Made by a program: the position numbers and the translations under genes. Shown here in pieces: positions 26,139-36,003 of a stretch of DNA of 64,000 bases; position 1 is the first letter of the stretch, and every line of letters starts with the position of its first letter. This DNA comes from Sinorhizobium glycinis (lineage in GTDB: Bacteria > Pseudomonadota > Alphaproteobacteria > Rhizobiales > Rhizobiaceae). The DNA lies in assembly GCF_001651865.1 (NCBI RefSeq), contig NZ_LPUX01000066.1:62001-126000 (forward strand), written 5' to 3'. Under the pieces are notes generated by a model. That model was not told where the DNA came from, did not search any database, and saw nothing but the letters and a program-made list of their open reading frames with translations.

Positions 26139-27311
26139 ATAGTTCAGAAAGACGAAAGCCGGATACCCGGCGAGCGGGCCGAAACGGTTGCCGGCAGGAG
26201 GATCGACAACAATCCCGTCCTGAAGCGCGGCGCGGTTGCGGCTGCCGTCGTCGCCTTTGTCGGCTTCGCCCTATGGTCGATGAGCGGGGAAGGGAAACGG
26301 CAGGACAATGCCCAGCCGGAGCGGGTGGTCATCCGCCAAACGACGAACTTCGAACCGGCCAAGGAGAAAATGGAACCCGTTCAGCCAGTGCCGGAAGTGA
26401 AGCTACCAACCCCCATCGTGACCGAGGAGGTCAAGGAGGAAGATCCACTGCTCGACTCGGCGCGGCGGGCGCCCGTCATGGCCTATAGCGGCGGACAGAA
26501 AAACGCGACATTGCACCGTGACACCGAAAATCCTCCCATTTCGGCGGACAGCAATTTCGTGCCGTTCGATGGAAGCATGATGGGCCCGAATACGGCCAAT
26601 GTCGATGAACAGAGGTTCAACGGGTTGCTACGACCGACCAGGCTTGAGGGCTCGCGCGCCGGCACGCTCGGCAACCGGAATTTCATCGTTGCGATGGGAA
26701 CCTCGATACCCTGCGTCCTGGAAACGGCACTAGCGTCGGATCAGCCCGGCTTCACCAGCTGCGTTATCAACCGGGATGTCCTCTCGGATAATGGCCGGGT
26801 CGTGCTGATGGAAAAAGGCACTCAAGTTCTCGGCGAGTACCGCGGCGGCCTCCAGCGAGGACAGAAGCGCCTCTTCGTGCTCTGGAACCGCGCGAAAACC
26901 CCGAATGGCGTCATCGTCCCATTGGCCTCGCCGGCGACGGATGCGCTCGGCCGCGCCGGCGTAGACGGCTATGTCGACACGCATTGGTGGGAGCGGTTCG
27001 GAAGTGCGCTTCTCCTTTCCATCGTTGGCGACGCCACGAGTTATGCGAACAGTCGGCTGCAGGACAGCGACGTCGACGCGCAGAACACGACGAGCGCCGG
27101 CCAGCAGGCCGCGGCGATCGCTGTCGAGCAATCGATCAACATCCCGCCGACGCTCAACAAACATCAGGGTGAACTCGTCTCGATCTTCGTGGCGCGCGAT
27201 CTCGACTTTTCCGGTGTTTATAGATTGCGGGCGACCGAGCCGAGGAACAAGGTCCTCGACCGGGCGGTGCTCGGCGACTTCGGCCCGCGATCAACGCTCG
27301 TGACGAAGTAG
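26139..27311 (+). CDS. virB10: VirB10 core component; normal start codon replaced by ATA
   Basis: The frame reads VQKDESRIPGERAETVAGRR, then NNPVLKRG, a membrane helix (AVAAAVVAFVGFALWSMSG), a proline-rich linker and the VirB10/TrbI domain with QRFNGLLRPTRLEGSRAG and GMLEKGTQV-like positions. VirB10 spans both membranes. Where the initiating ATG is expected, just after GGAGG, the codon at 26139-26141 is ATA. No in-frame ATG, GTG or TTG lies upstream of the membrane helix; the first ATG (26280) would remove the helix. Expression may be abolished or depend on rare ATA initiation. Confidence 0.85.
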   Translation: MVQKDESRIPGERAETVAGRRIDNNPVLKRGAVAAAVVAFVGFALWSMSGEGKRQDNAQPERVVIRQTTNFEPAKEKMEPVQPVPEVKLPTPIVTEEVKEEDPLLDSARRAPVMAYSGGQKNATLHRDTENPPISADSNFVPFDGSMMGPNTANVDEQRFNGLLRPTRLEGSRAGTLGNRNFIVAMGTSIPCVLETALASDQPGFTSCVINRDVLSDNGRVVLMEKGTQVLGEYRGGLQRGQKRLFVLWNRAKTPNGVIVPLASPATDALGRAGVDGYVDTHWWERFGSALLLSIVGDATSYANSRLQDSDVDAQNTTSAGQQAAAIAVEQSINIPPTLNKHQGELVSIFVARDLDFSGVYRLRATEPRNKVLDRAVLGDFGPRSTLVTK

Positions 27312-27321
27312 GGTAAGGGCG

Positions 27322-28311
27322 ATGACCGAAGGTTCCGACGCGACGGTCGTTCGTGAACTGCTCTCTCCGTTCGCGCCGTTCCTCGATGACAAGTCGCTCT
27401 ACGAAGTGATCGTCAATCGGCCCGGGCAGGTGTTGACTGAGGGTGCCGGCGGGTGGCGGACCCATGATCTGCCGGAGCTTTCCTTCGAAAAACTGATGCG
27501 CCTTGCCCGAGCCGTGGCCAGTTTTTCCAACCAATCCATCGATGAAACGCGGCCGATCCTGTCGGCGACCCTGCCGGGGGACGAACGAATCCAGATCGTC
27601 ATTCCACCGGCCACCACGAGAAACACGGTCAGCATCACCATCCGGAAGCCATCCTCGGTCGAATTCACGCTCGACGACTTGGAGCAGAGGGAGTTTTTCT
27701 CCGAAACGCGGGCGACCAACGACCGGGCGTCGACGCAGGAACAGAATTTGCTGGCACTATACCGTACCGGTCGCTTCAAGGATTTTCTGCGGGAAGCCGT
27801 CATCGCACGGAAAAATATCATCATCTCAGGCGCAACCGGATCGGCCAAGACGACGCTGTCGAAAGCGCTGATCAAACATATTCCGGAGCATGAGCGGATC
27901 ATTTCGATCGAGGACACCCCCGAGCTGGTTATTCCGCAGCCCAACCACGTGCGCCTGTTCTATTCGAAAGGCGCCCAAGGACTTTCGAGTGCCCGCCCCA
28001 AAGAACTACTGGAATCTTGTCTCCGGATGCGGCCAGACCGCATTTTGCTGCAAGAGTTACGTGATGGCACGGCCTTCTACTATGTCCGCAATGTCAACTC
28101 CGGCCATCCCGGATCGATAACGACCGTGCATGCCGATTCCGCCAAGCTCGCCTTCCAACAGTTGACGCTGCTTGTGAAGGAATCCGAAGGAGGACGTAAC
28201 TTGGATCGCGAAGACATCGATCGATTGTTGAGGGTCTCGATCGACGTCATTGTCCAATGCAAGCGAATGGACGGTCGGTTTCGAGCAACAGAAATCTACT
28301 TTCGAGCCTGA
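27322..28311 (+). CDS. virB11: VirB11 traffic ATPase
   Basis: The 329-residue protein matches VirB11: an N-terminal domain with LYEVIVNRPGQVLTE, Walker A ISGATGSAKTTLSKAL near residue 170, the Asp box ISIEDTPELVIPQPNHVRLF, Walker B region RPDRILLQELRDGTAFYY and the His box GHPGSITTVHA. It is a cytoplasmic hexamer switching between pilus building and DNA transfer. The glycine normally before the Walker lysine is alanine (GSAKT), which could weaken the ATPase. It ends the virB operon; no virD4 follows. Confidence 0.93.
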   Translation: MTEGSDATVVRELLSPFAPFLDDKSLYEVIVNRPGQVLTEGAGGWRTHDLPELSFEKLMRLARAVASFSNQSIDETRPILSATLPGDERIQIVIPPATTRNTVSITIRKPSSVEFTLDDLEQREFFSETRATNDRASTQEQNLLALYRTGRFKDFLREAVIARKNIIISGATGSAKTTLSKALIKHIPEHERIISIEDTPELVIPQPNHVRLFYSKGAQGLSSARPKELLESCLRMRPDRILLQELRDGTAFYYVRNVNSGHPGSITTVHADSAKLAFQQLTLLVKESEGGRNLDREDIDRLLRVSIDVIVQCKRMDGRFRATEIYFRA

Positions 28312-28788
28312 CACATCTTCCGTCGGCGTCAGCAACTACCGCCCACGACCAGAAGACAGCTACGCCTGCGTAGATGATCTTGCGAGATGACGGCGATGGG
28401 GTTTTGGTCTGCACCCCGCCTAAAGCTTTGACCGGAAACTCTGCGCCGGAACTGCGTTAAGCAATTGCCCACATTCAGCCGCCATTGCACCGAACGAACC
28501 ACCTGCATCCAAATTGGGGCCTGCGGTTCGAAGCCACTCAAGGCGACGGACGTTAGGAAGGCAGTCATTCAGCTCGACCTGCGATCTTCGCGTTCTGTCA
28601 CGGATGGTTACGTTGGGGAAATGCCGCTGTGAACGGCAGTCGCTAGCAATGAAGCAAGATCGGACGCTCCGTCCGCGAGTTCTGGGGATCGCGAAAATCC
28701 CAGACGGCCGATCTTTGCCCAAAGGTTCAGAGCGCCTCTGCAGATAAGGGCAGCTTTGTTGAGTCCGTCTATCGCTCGGACGAAAACA
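28312..28788. other. Intergenic/remnant stretch after virB11
   Basis: This 477-base stretch holds no convincing complete gene. The minus-strand frame continuing from the MetK fragment is open to 28420, but its protein no longer resembles the synthetase, so it is probably scrambled sequence. Confidence 0.5.
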
Positions 28789-28968
28789 GACTTCTACGTT
28801 GTGATGGAGAATGCGGCCGAAACGCTGCTGGTAGAGACGGCAGAGATTGCGGGAAAGCGTCTCGGCAAGGGTGTCGCAGATCGTGTCCGGGTGGCCCAGG
28901 CCTTTCCGTTCCACGATCTCGACCGGATTATCCACTACGATAAGGTCCGATATCGTCAGCGCAAGCAT
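28789..28968 (-). pseudogene. N-terminal fragment of archaeal-type S-adenosylmethionine synthetase
   Basis: From the ATG at 28968, with AGGAGA upstream, the frame encodes about 60 residues: [20 protein letters not shown], then [16 protein letters not shown] and [11 protein letters not shown]. This is the start of the archaeal-type methionine adenosyltransferase found on some rhizobial plasmids. After ~28789 the similarity stops although the frame stays open. The conserved glycine-rich part that should follow is absent, so the enzyme is not made. Such genes often accompany conjugation or quorum-sensing loci, but that link is inference. Confidence 0.7.
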
Positions 28969-29030
28969 GGCTGATCTCCTTTCGCCTAAGACCGACGTCA
29001 CGCATTCTACTGCCGCTTGCCGCCTGGGCT

Positions 29031-30629
29031 TCAGAGCCTGCCGGAGCGGGCAATCGCGCGCAGAAGGCGAAGCGTGAACCAAAGCGCGAGCGCAAAGGCG
29101 ACCGCCGCGAATACCGGAACCTCGCCGAAAATACGCGGTCCCGCAGTTTCCATGAGCAGCGCCCCCGACACGAAGAGACCTGAGGCAATGAGGCCGAGCA
29201 CGAACCGGTTGCTGCTCCTTTCAAGCTTTTCATGCAGGCCCTTGAGTTCGCGCACATGCAGAGTAAGCCCCAGGCCGCTGCCTTCCCGAGCGAGCTGTTG
29301 GACCCATGTGCTGAGCATCGACGGCAGGTCGCGCGCAGTGTCCGCTGCATCGAGCCTCAGGCGATTGAGCGTGGTTGCCCAATCGGCCTGCTTCATCGCC
29401 GCTTCCAATACGCCAGGGGCCTTGGTCTGCAGGGCTTCCAGAAGCTGAAAATCAGGATCGAGGATGCGGACGGTATGCTCGGCGAGAAACATCGCCCGCA
29501 TCAGGATAAGGAGGTCCAGCGGGACAAAAACGTTTTGCGCCTGTCCGAGTCGCGTCACGCGCAGGAACGCCTCTGCCAGCGACCAGTCCTTGAGCGGCAG
29601 CGCCGCATAGTCGCCGATGATCTCCACCAGGCCGCGGCGAAATTCGCTCCGGTCCAGTTCTCCGCCCAATATGCCGAGATCGATTGCAGCCTCGAGGAGC
29701 CAGTCGGCGTCCTGACGAACAAAGGCCATGGCAAAGGCGGCAAGCTTGCGGCGCATGGCCCGGTCAAGAAATCCGACGATTCCGAAATCGTGAAGGCAGA
29801 TCCGCCCGTCTCCGGTGACGAAGAGATTGCCCGGATGAGGATCGCCGTGAAAGACCCCCAACACGAAAATCTGATGCAGGTAAGCATCGACGAAGATTCC
29901 CGCGAGGCGAGGGCCGTCCGATCTCAAGGATGCGTCGTCGATCCGTAAGCCGTGGCTTCGCTCCTGGACGATCACCGTCTCCGAGACCAGATCGTCGACC
30001 ACGTCCGGAATCTTGAGCGTGGGCCAATCGGCGAAGGCCGTCACGAAGCGCCTGATGCTTCTTGCCTCGCGGCAAAAATCGATCTCCTTTAGGAGGTTAG
30101 TCCATATCTCCGTGACGATGCGCAGCGGCTGATAGTGGCGCAGGCGAGAAATGATCACCGCAGCCACGCGCGCCAGCCAGAATAGTGAACGCATGTCCTG
30201 ATTGATCTGGCGTTTCAGGCCGGGTCGGCGAACCTTGATGATGACGCTCCGCCCGTCCCGAAGGCGAGCGCCGTGCACCTGCGCGACGGACGCCGCAGCA
30301 AGCGGTGTCTCCTCGAACTCGGCAAACATCTTGGCTACGGGCCGGCCAAGGCCGCGCTCGATCTCTTGCACGGCGACGCTCGTCGGGAAGGCCGAGACGT
30401 GGTCCTGCAATTTCTGCAAGGCGACGACGTAGTCATCTGGCACTATGTCCCGGCGTATGCTGAGCGACTGGCCGAACTTGATAAACGTCGTGCCCAGGCG
30501 TTCGAGACTGAGGCGAAATCGTTCGGAGGAGGGCGGACTCGAGGGGAGAAGGCGAAGACCCCGCAGGGCGGTTCCCAGTGCGAACGCCATGGCCACGTAG
30601 ACGATGTGAAAGATACGGAATATCGGCAT
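29031..30629 (-). CDS. ABC1/UbiB-family atypical kinase
   Basis: The 532-residue protein has all ABC1 family motifs: KFGQ at residues 51-54, the alanine-rich AAASVAQVH loop at 111-119 replacing the glycine loop, the lysine of IIKVRRPG at 132, HGDPHPGN at 261-268 and DFG at 281-283. Two C-terminal membrane helices end the chain. Relatives (UbiB/COQ8) support ubiquinone synthesis through ATPase activity. A plasmid copy in a low-oxygen stress island may tune respiratory quinone supply; that is inference. It is followed by the MetK fragment on the same strand. Confidence 0.9.
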   Translation of the reverse strand: MPIFRIFHIVYVAMAFALGTALRGLRLLPSSPPSSERFRLSLERLGTTFIKFGQSLSIRRDIVPDDYVVALQKLQDHVSAFPTSVAVQEIERGLGRPVAKMFAEFEETPLAAASVAQVHGARLRDGRSVIIKVRRPGLKRQINQDMRSLFWLARVAAVIISRLRHYQPLRIVTEIWTNLLKEIDFCREARSIRRFVTAFADWPTLKIPDVVDDLVSETVIVQERSHGLRIDDASLRSDGPRLAGIFVDAYLHQIFVLGVFHGDPHPGNLFVTGDGRICLHDFGIVGFLDRAMRRKLAAFAMAFVRQDADWLLEAAIDLGILGGELDRSEFRRGLVEIIGDYAALPLKDWSLAEAFLRVTRLGQAQNVFVPLDLLILMRAMFLAEHTVRILDPDFQLLEALQTKAPGVLEAAMKQADWATTLNRLRLDAADTARDLPSMLSTWVQQLAREGSGLGLTLHVRELKGLHEKLERSSNRFVLGLIASGLFVSGALLMETAGPRIFGEVPVFAAVAFALALWFTLRLLRAIARSGRL

Positions 30630-30637
30630 CTAACATA

Positions 30638-30895
30638 TCAAACGGTTGCCCGTGCCTCATCTCGTATGCTGATGTTCTCATCTTCGGACGCTGCCGAGGC
30701 GTAAGATGTCGTGACCGCGGTCATGAAGGCGATGGCGAGGAGCGTCAGCAGGCATTGCCGCCATACCGACCGATAGTCGCGCGCCAGAACAACTGCGGTC
30801 GCTTCGGACCTGCAACCTCTCGAATGCAACATGGCCGTTCTCCTCAAAGATCCGGCTTTGGCGGCGTCGCCTCTGTTATTTCCGCCCCGCGGCAT
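30638..30895 (-). CDS. Small putative membrane/secreted protein
   Basis: The 85-residue ORF has one hydrophobic segment (QCLLTLLAIAFMTAVTTSYA) followed by SAASEDENISIRDEA, like a late signal peptide with a short mature part. It ends eight bases before the ABC1 kinase, and an FNR-type box lies ~95 bases upstream (30987-31000), which supports co-transcription. An internal ATG (MLHSRG) is an alternative start. No family recognised. Confidence 0.45.
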   Translation of the reverse strand: MPRGGNNRGDAAKAGSLRRTAMLHSRGCRSEATAVVLARDYRSVWRQCLLTLLAIAFMTAVTTSYASAASEDENISIRDEARATV

Positions 30896-30986
30896 CCGTT
30901 TTCGAAAGGCGCGTGAAGCTGCCTATACGGACGGCTGGGCGCGATCGAGTCATGATTGGATTCTCTCCATCTGAGCGGATCGGTCA

Positions 30987-31000
30987 TTGAGCGAGATCAA
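30987..31000. promoter_or_regulatory. FNR/FixK box TTGAGCGAGATCAA
   Basis: Perfect TTGA-N6-TCAA in the divergent gap between the small ORF/ABC1 kinase genes and the CBS-BON gene. It is placed to serve the minus-strand genes. Confidence 0.65.
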
Positions 31001-31099
31001 ACCCGCAGCGGCGAATTATGTTTGATAATGCCTCGTCAGGAGGGGTGCGCCGGGACAACGCTGCACGGTGCTGATCTTATCATTACGGCCGCCAATTCT

Positions 31100-31113
31100 T
31101 TGATCGGGATCAA
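31100..31113. promoter_or_regulatory. FNR/FixK box TTGATCGGGATCAA
   Basis: Full palindrome TTGAT-N4-ATCAA, the consensus anaerobox, 54 bases before the CBS-BON gene start. It is the best-matching site in the window. Confidence 0.8.
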
Positions 31114-31167
31114 TCGCCCGCTGCGCCGGAAGGCGTATGCTGCGAGGCGACATGGGAGTTTGATGCG

Positions 31168-31824
31168 ATGCTGGCCAAAGACATCATGACCAAGAAGGTG
31201 CTTTCGGTAAGTCCCGAGCACAGTATAAGCCATGCTGCACTTACTATGCTCGAAAATCGAATAAGCGGACTGCCTGTATGCGACGACGACCGCAAGTTGG
31301 TTGGCATTTTGTCGGAGGGCGATTTGTTGCGGCGTGCAGAGCTGGGATCGGCAGCATGGCCGAGCGCCATCCGAGACAAAGCCGAACCGGAGGCCTTCAC
31401 CAAGACACATAGCTGGCGCGTCGGTGACGTGATGACCCAGCGTGTCGTCACGGTTGATGAAGACGCGCCTCTCGGCCGCATCGGCGCGATAATGGCTGCC
31501 AACCAGATCAAGCGGATTCCAGTCATGCGAGCTGAAGAGATGGTCGGCATCATAAGCCGAAGCGACATTCTTCGGGCGATCGCTGCCGCCGTGCCTGATG
31601 CGATAGCCGGAGGTGACGAGGCGATGCGGCGTGCCGTCCTGGCGCGGCTTTGTTCCGATCTCGGGCTCGACGGAGGGGCAGTCGAGGTGACTGTCGAGAA
31701 TGGAACCGTCAGCTTGTGGGGGCAGGTCGAAAGCGAAGCGGAACGCGAGGCGGCCCGAGTGGCTGCCCAGACGATCAGCGGTGCGGGGGGCGTCAGGAAC
31801 AAGTTGCGTATTATCGCTACCTGA
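31168..31824 (+). CDS. CBS-domain pair protein with C-terminal BON domain
   Basis: The 218-residue protein has two CBS domains (MLAKDIMTKKVLSVSPEHSI, then WRVGDVMTQRVVTVDEDAPL; residues ~1-130). A BON domain follows (VEVTVENGTVSLWGQVESEA; residues ~150-216). CBS pairs bind adenosine nucleotides and sense energy state; BON domains bind membranes or lipids. It begins 54 bases after a perfect FNR/FixK box and 220 bases before the phosphoketolase gene, which has no box of its own. Confidence 0.9.
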   Translation: MLAKDIMTKKVLSVSPEHSISHAALTMLENRISGLPVCDDDRKLVGILSEGDLLRRAELGSAAWPSAIRDKAEPEAFTKTHSWRVGDVMTQRVVTVDEDAPLGRIGAIMAANQIKRIPVMRAEEMVGIISRSDILRAIAAAVPDAIAGGDEAMRRAVLARLCSDLGLDGGAVEVTVENGTVSLWGQVESEAEREAARVAAQTISGAGGVRNKLRIIAT

Positions 31825-32044
31825 GCGCCTAATCGACGATGCTGCGGGTGTGGTTTTAGCCGGTACTGCCCACCACAGTAAATGGCAATTGCGTCGCCCG
31901 GCAGGTCATCCGTCCGCTTGTCATCCGAAGATTTATACTGGGCGAGCCGCCACTCAGGATGATCGAGGTCCGAGTGACCGCGGCAGATGAACCGATCATC
32001 TTTGCAGGCGCCGTCACCGAAACCCCAAGCCAGGAGCTCTCCCG

Positions 32045-34420
32045 ATGACCGATAGCCTTTCGCCCGACCTTCTGGACCGGATCGACGCCTATTGGCGCGC
32101 CGCAAACTATCTTTCGGTCGGCCAGATCTATCTTCGCGCCAACCCGCTTCTGAAGCAGAAGCTCACGCTTGCGCATGTGAAGCCGCGCCTGCTCGGCCAC
32201 TGGGGGACCACACCGGGCTTGAATTTCCTCTATGTCCACCTCAATCGGCTGATTCAGGTGCATGACCTCAACATGATCTATGTCACCGGGCCGGGGCACG
32301 GAGGCCCTGCCCTTGTGGCGAACACCTATCTCGAGGGAACCTACTCCGAGCTCTATCCGGACGTTGGGGAGGACGAGGCCGGTCTTAGGAAGCTCTTCAC
32401 GCAATTCTCCTATCCGGGAGGTATTCCGAGCCATGTGGCGGCCGAGGTGCCGGGTTCGATCAACGAAGGCGGCGAGCTCGGCTACTGCCTTATGCATGCT
32501 TACGGCGCGGTCTTCGACAATCCTGACCTGATCGCTGCCTGCGTCGTCGGCGACGGAGAGGCAGAGACGGGAGCGCTCGCGACGAGCTGGCACTCGAACA
32601 AATTCCTCAACCCGGCACGAGATGGAGCCGTTCTCCCGATCCTGCATCTCAACGGCTACAAGATCGCCAATCCAACCGTTCTCGCCCGCATCAGCCATGA
32701 GGAACTGGAGGCGCTGTTCAGGGGCTACGGCTACAAACCGCTGTTCGTCGAGGGCGCGGATCCGCGACAGATGCACCAGCTTATGGCGGCAGCGCTCGAC
32801 AAGGCCCACGGAAAGATTGCCGAGATCCAGCGGCAAGCCCGCAGCGCCGGATTTTCCGACCGCCCTGCCTGGCCCATGATCATCTTCCGATCGCCGAAGG
32901 GCTGGACCGGGCCGCGCGAGGTCGACGGCAACAAGACCGAAGGTTCCTGGCGTTCGCATCAGGTGCCGCTCGCAAAGCTCGCGGACGTGCCGGAACATCT
33001 CGACATCCTCGAAGGGTGGCTGAAGAGCTATCGGCCCTCAGAACTGTTCAATGAGGATGGCAGGCTTCGTCCCGACCTAAAGGACCTCGCGCCAAAGGGC
33101 GAACGCCGCATGGGAGGCAATCCGAACGCCAATGGCGGCCTTCTCCTCAAAGACCTCGATCTGCCGGATTTCCGTCGATACGCGGTGGAGATCGACATTC
33201 CGGGCACCCAGACCGCGGAGTCGACCCGCGTCGCCGGCCATTACCTCCGCGACGTTCTGAAACTCAACGCGGAAGACCGGAACTTCCGCATCTTCGGGCC
33301 CGACGAAACCGAATCGAACCGGCTGTCGTCCGTCTTCGAGGCGACAGATCGCGCCTTCATGGGCGAGATCCTCGAGAGCGACACGCAGTTATCGCCCGAC
33401 GGCCGTGTCATGGAGGTGCTGAGCGAACATCTCTGCCAAGGCTGGCTGGAGGGCTATCTGCTGACAGGTCGGCACGGCTTCTTCTCCTGCTACGAAGCCT
33501 TCATCCATATCGTCGACTCGATGTTCAACCAGCACGCAAAATGGCTGAAGGTCTGCCGCGAGATTCCCTGGCGAAGGCCGATCGCGTCGCTCACCTACCT
33601 GCTGACCTCGCATGTCTGGCGGCAGGACCACAATGGCTTTTCGCATCAGGATCCCGGTTTCATCGATCATGTGGCCAACAAGAAGGCCGACATCATCCGC
33701 ATCTATCTGCCGCCGGATGCGAACTCGCTTCTCTCGGTGGTCGATCACTGCGTGAGGAGCCGCGACTACGTCAACGTGATCGTCGCAGGCAAACAGCCGC
33801 AGTTGCAGTGGATGGACATCGACGCGGCCGTCGCGCATTGCCGGACCGGCCTTGGCGTGTGGGAGTGGGCGTCCAATGACGAACACGACCCCGATGCGGT
33901 GGTCGCCTGCGCCGGCGATGTGCCGACCATGGAGGCGCTTGCGGCCGTGATGATCCTGCGCGAAACATTTCCTTCGCTGCGGCTGCGCGTCGTCAACGTC
34001 GTCGACCTGATGGCGCTGCAGGCGCCCAGCCAGCATCCTCACGGCATTGCGGACGATGCATTCGATCGGATGTTCACGACCGACAAGCCGGTGATCTTCG
34101 CCTATCACGGCTATCCCGCGCTCATTCACCGGTTGACCTATCGCCGCGCCAACCACGCCAACTTCCATGTCCATGGCTACCAGGAGGAAGGCACGACTAC
34201 GACCCCGTTCGACATGGCCGTTCTCAATAGGCTTGATCGTTTCCATCTCGCCGAGGCGGTGGTCGAGCGCGTGCCGTCGCTCGCAGCGGCGCGAGAAGGC
34301 TTCGCCCGTTTCGTCGAAAGCAAGCTCGCGGAACATGATGCCTACATCCGCGACAATGGCGAGGACTTGCCGGAGATACGGAGCTGGCGATGGTTGGCAT
34401 CCGCCGCTGACGCGCAGTGA
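32045..34420 (+). CDS. xfp: Xylulose-5-phosphate/fructose-6-phosphate phosphoketolase
   Basis: The 791-residue thiamine diphosphate enzyme has [37 protein letters not shown], the ThDP/magnesium motif [10 protein letters not shown] near residue 170, and [19 protein letters not shown]. It splits xylulose 5-phosphate or fructose 6-phosphate with phosphate to acetyl phosphate plus glyceraldehyde 3-phosphate or erythrose 4-phosphate. Full length for the family. The AGGAGCTCTCCCG before the ATG gives a ribosome site. Acetyl phosphate made here could feed ATP or acetyl-CoA under oxygen limitation, consistent with the FNR-boxed setting and the acyl-CoA synthetase at 57-59 kb. Confidence 0.95.
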   Translation: MTDSLSPDLLDRIDAYWRAANYLSVGQIYLRANPLLKQKLTLAHVKPRLLGHWGTTPGLNFLYVHLNRLIQVHDLNMIYVTGPGHGGPALVANTYLEGTYSELYPDVGEDEAGLRKLFTQFSYPGGIPSHVAAEVPGSINEGGELGYCLMHAYGAVFDNPDLIAACVVGDGEAETGALATSWHSNKFLNPARDGAVLPILHLNGYKIANPTVLARISHEELEALFRGYGYKPLFVEGADPRQMHQLMAAALDKAHGKIAEIQRQARSAGFSDRPAWPMIIFRSPKGWTGPREVDGNKTEGSWRSHQVPLAKLADVPEHLDILEGWLKSYRPSELFNEDGRLRPDLKDLAPKGERRMGGNPNANGGLLLKDLDLPDFRRYAVEIDIPGTQTAESTRVAGHYLRDVLKLNAEDRNFRIFGPDETESNRLSSVFEATDRAFMGEILESDTQLSPDGRVMEVLSEHLCQGWLEGYLLTGRHGFFSCYEAFIHIVDSMFNQHAKWLKVCREIPWRRPIASLTYLLTSHVWRQDHNGFSHQDPGFIDHVANKKADIIRIYLPPDANSLLSVVDHCVRSRDYVNVIVAGKQPQLQWMDIDAAVAHCRTGLGVWEWASNDEHDPDAVVACAGDVPTMEALAAVMILRETFPSLRLRVVNVVDLMALQAPSQHPHGIADDAFDRMFTTDKPVIFAYHGYPALIHRLTYRRANHANFHVHGYQEEGTTTTPFDMAVLNRLDRFHLAEAVVERVPSLAAAREGFARFVESKLAEHDAYIRDNGEDLPEIRSWRWLASAADAQ

Positions 34421-34436
34421 CGGATGCTTGGAGAAC

Positions 34437-34450
34437 TTGATCTGCGTCAA
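34437..34450. promoter_or_regulatory. FNR/FixK box TTGATCTGCGTCAA
   Basis: TTGA-N6-TCAA, nine of ten matches to TTGAT-N4-ATCAA, 63 bases before the LTXXQ-type gene at 34514. Confidence 0.75.
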
Positions 34451-34513
34451 TGTAGATCGTCCCAGACGTCGTACCTTGAAGGAAGTCCTTTACCGAAGGT
34501 TAGGAGAGGCGAA

Positions 34514-35149
34514 ATGGCGACACTGCGGACGATCCTGCTGGCGAGCACAATGCTTATGCTTGGCACGCCAGGCTTTGCAAAAGACGCGCACCATCCCGAG
34601 GCCACAGCCGGGCAGATCAGCGAAGAAGCTGTGCAGCCGGCGGTTCCCGCCGCAAATCCGGTCGCCGGGATGCCAGGCGGCATGATGTGCGGTGACATGA
34701 TGGCCGGCATGATGCGGATGATGGCCGGCGGACAAGACCCCATGGGCATGATGGGCGGCCAAGCATCTGCGGGGCAGACCGGCATGAGTGCGATGGCCCA
34801 GATGATGGCCCCCGAACACATTGAGGGACGTATCGCGTTCCTGAAGACGGAACTCAAGGTAACGCCTCAGCAGGAGGCGTCTTGGAACGCCTTCACCGAG
34901 GTTCTGCGCGCCAATGTCGGCGGCTTGCCGGACGGCATGATGCAGATGCCGGGCGCTATGAGCGACCAGGGCGGTGCCGCCGCGACCCCACTGCAGCGCA
35001 TCGAAGTCAGGGAAGGCATTCTGAACAGCCGCCTCGAAAGCGTGCGCAAGTTGAAGGCTGTTCTCGCGCCTCTCTATCAGTCGTTCGATGGAGCGCAGAA
35101 ACAGAAGGCTGACAGACTGCTCGTGCCTCCGATGATGGGCATGATGTAA
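34514..35149 (+). CDS. Periplasmic methionine-rich Spy/CpxP-like (LTXXQ) protein
   Basis: The 211-residue protein has a signal peptide (MATLRTILLASTMLMLGTPGFA). A methionine-rich segment (GGMMCGDMMAGMMRMMAGG) follows, then a helical domain with RIAFLKTELKVTPQQEASW, matching the LTXXQ motif of Spy/CpxP relatives. The methionines suggest copper or other soft-metal binding. It probably acts as a periplasmic chaperone or metal-stress protein. The ATG at 34514 follows TAGGAGAGG. Confidence 0.82.
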   Translation: MATLRTILLASTMLMLGTPGFAKDAHHPEATAGQISEEAVQPAVPAANPVAGMPGGMMCGDMMAGMMRMMAGGQDPMGMMGGQASAGQTGMSAMAQMMAPEHIEGRIAFLKTELKVTPQQEASWNAFTEVLRANVGGLPDGMMQMPGAMSDQGGAAATPLQRIEVREGILNSRLESVRKLKAVLAPLYQSFDGAQKQKADRLLVPPMMGMM

Positions 35150-35165
35150 GAGGGAGACCATTCGT

Positions 35166-35448
35166 ATGAGCAGCGGCGGCAGCCAACGCCGGTTTGCACG
35201 GCGAACATGAGAGAGATGTTGCGGAGCCTGCAGGCTTCTGGCGCTCCAAGACAGGGATCGTGCTGATCGGTTTTCTACTGATCGGCGGATTTCTTCTCGT
35301 CTCCGAGCATCGCGTGCACGCCCTCGGCTTTCTTCCTTATCTGCTCGTCCTTGCCTGTCCCCTGCTGCATATTTTTCATCATGGTCATGGCGGCCATGGC
35401 GCACACAAGCGCGGTCTGTCGCACCGCGGTGCACCCGAGGTCCGCTGA
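35166..35448 (+). CDS. DUF2933-like small membrane protein, N terminus uncertain
   Basis: A single hydrophobic pair (GIVLIGFLLIGGFLLVSEH, then LGFLPYLLVLACPLLHIF) with a His-rich tail HHGHGGHGAH matches DUF2933 proteins near metal-stress genes. The best ribosome site (AGAGGGAGA) precedes an ATG at 35166, but that ATG is one base out of frame. The domain frame has only a poor TTG at 35194. One base may have been lost or gained near the N terminus. Confidence 0.6.
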
Positions 35449-35505
35449 GGCGCATGCGGGATTAAGGCGACCGCTCCTGCGTCCCGCGCGCCCGCGGAGG
35501 AGACA

Positions 35506-36000
35506 ATGACGGAGACGATATTTCGCGCGCGGTCCCTCGCGAGAACCTGCCTGACCGGCGAAGTTGCCGTGCAGGCACTGCGTGATCTCAGTCTCCTGAC
35601 CGTTTACGAAAGCGTCGCCCTCGTCACCGAGATTTCGCCCAACCCCATCCAGCCTCACGAGGCGCTGGCGCCCGTTGGACTCGATGCCCGGCGAAACCAC
35701 TTTCCCGCACAGCTCTCGGGGGGAGAACAGCAGCGGGTGGCCATTGCGCGGGCGATAGCCAAACGCCCGGAGGTATTGCTCTACGACGAACCGGCGGGCG
35801 CACTGGATTCCAAGACTGGGATCCGCGTGATCGACGCGCTGATCAACGTCAACACCCAGCTTGGCACCACGACGCTCATCATTACCCACAACGCAAGCAT
35901 TCAGGCGGTCGCCGATCGTGTGCTCTTCTTTGCTGACAGAACGATTTCGAGAATTCAAGTGAATGAGCGGCGGCTCACCGCCGAGGCATTGACCTGGTGA
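35506..36000 (+). pseudogene. ABC exporter ATPase with Walker A deleted
   Basis: The 164-residue product begins like a MacB/LolD-type ATPase (VAVQALRDLSL) and then jumps to LTVYESVALVTEISP, which belongs after the Q-loop. The signature LSGGEQQRVAIARAI, Walker B VLLYDEPAGALD and the switch His (IITHNA) remain. About 60-70 residues, including Walker A and the Q-loop, are missing in frame. It cannot bind ATP normally. It precedes the matching permease (by three bases) and membrane-fusion protein genes. Confidence 0.85.
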
Positions 36001-36003
36001 TGC

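Noticed and set aside
31856-32998. 380-residue minus-strand ORF under the phosphoketolase gene
   Set aside because: Antisense of a full-length enzyme gene; no motif.
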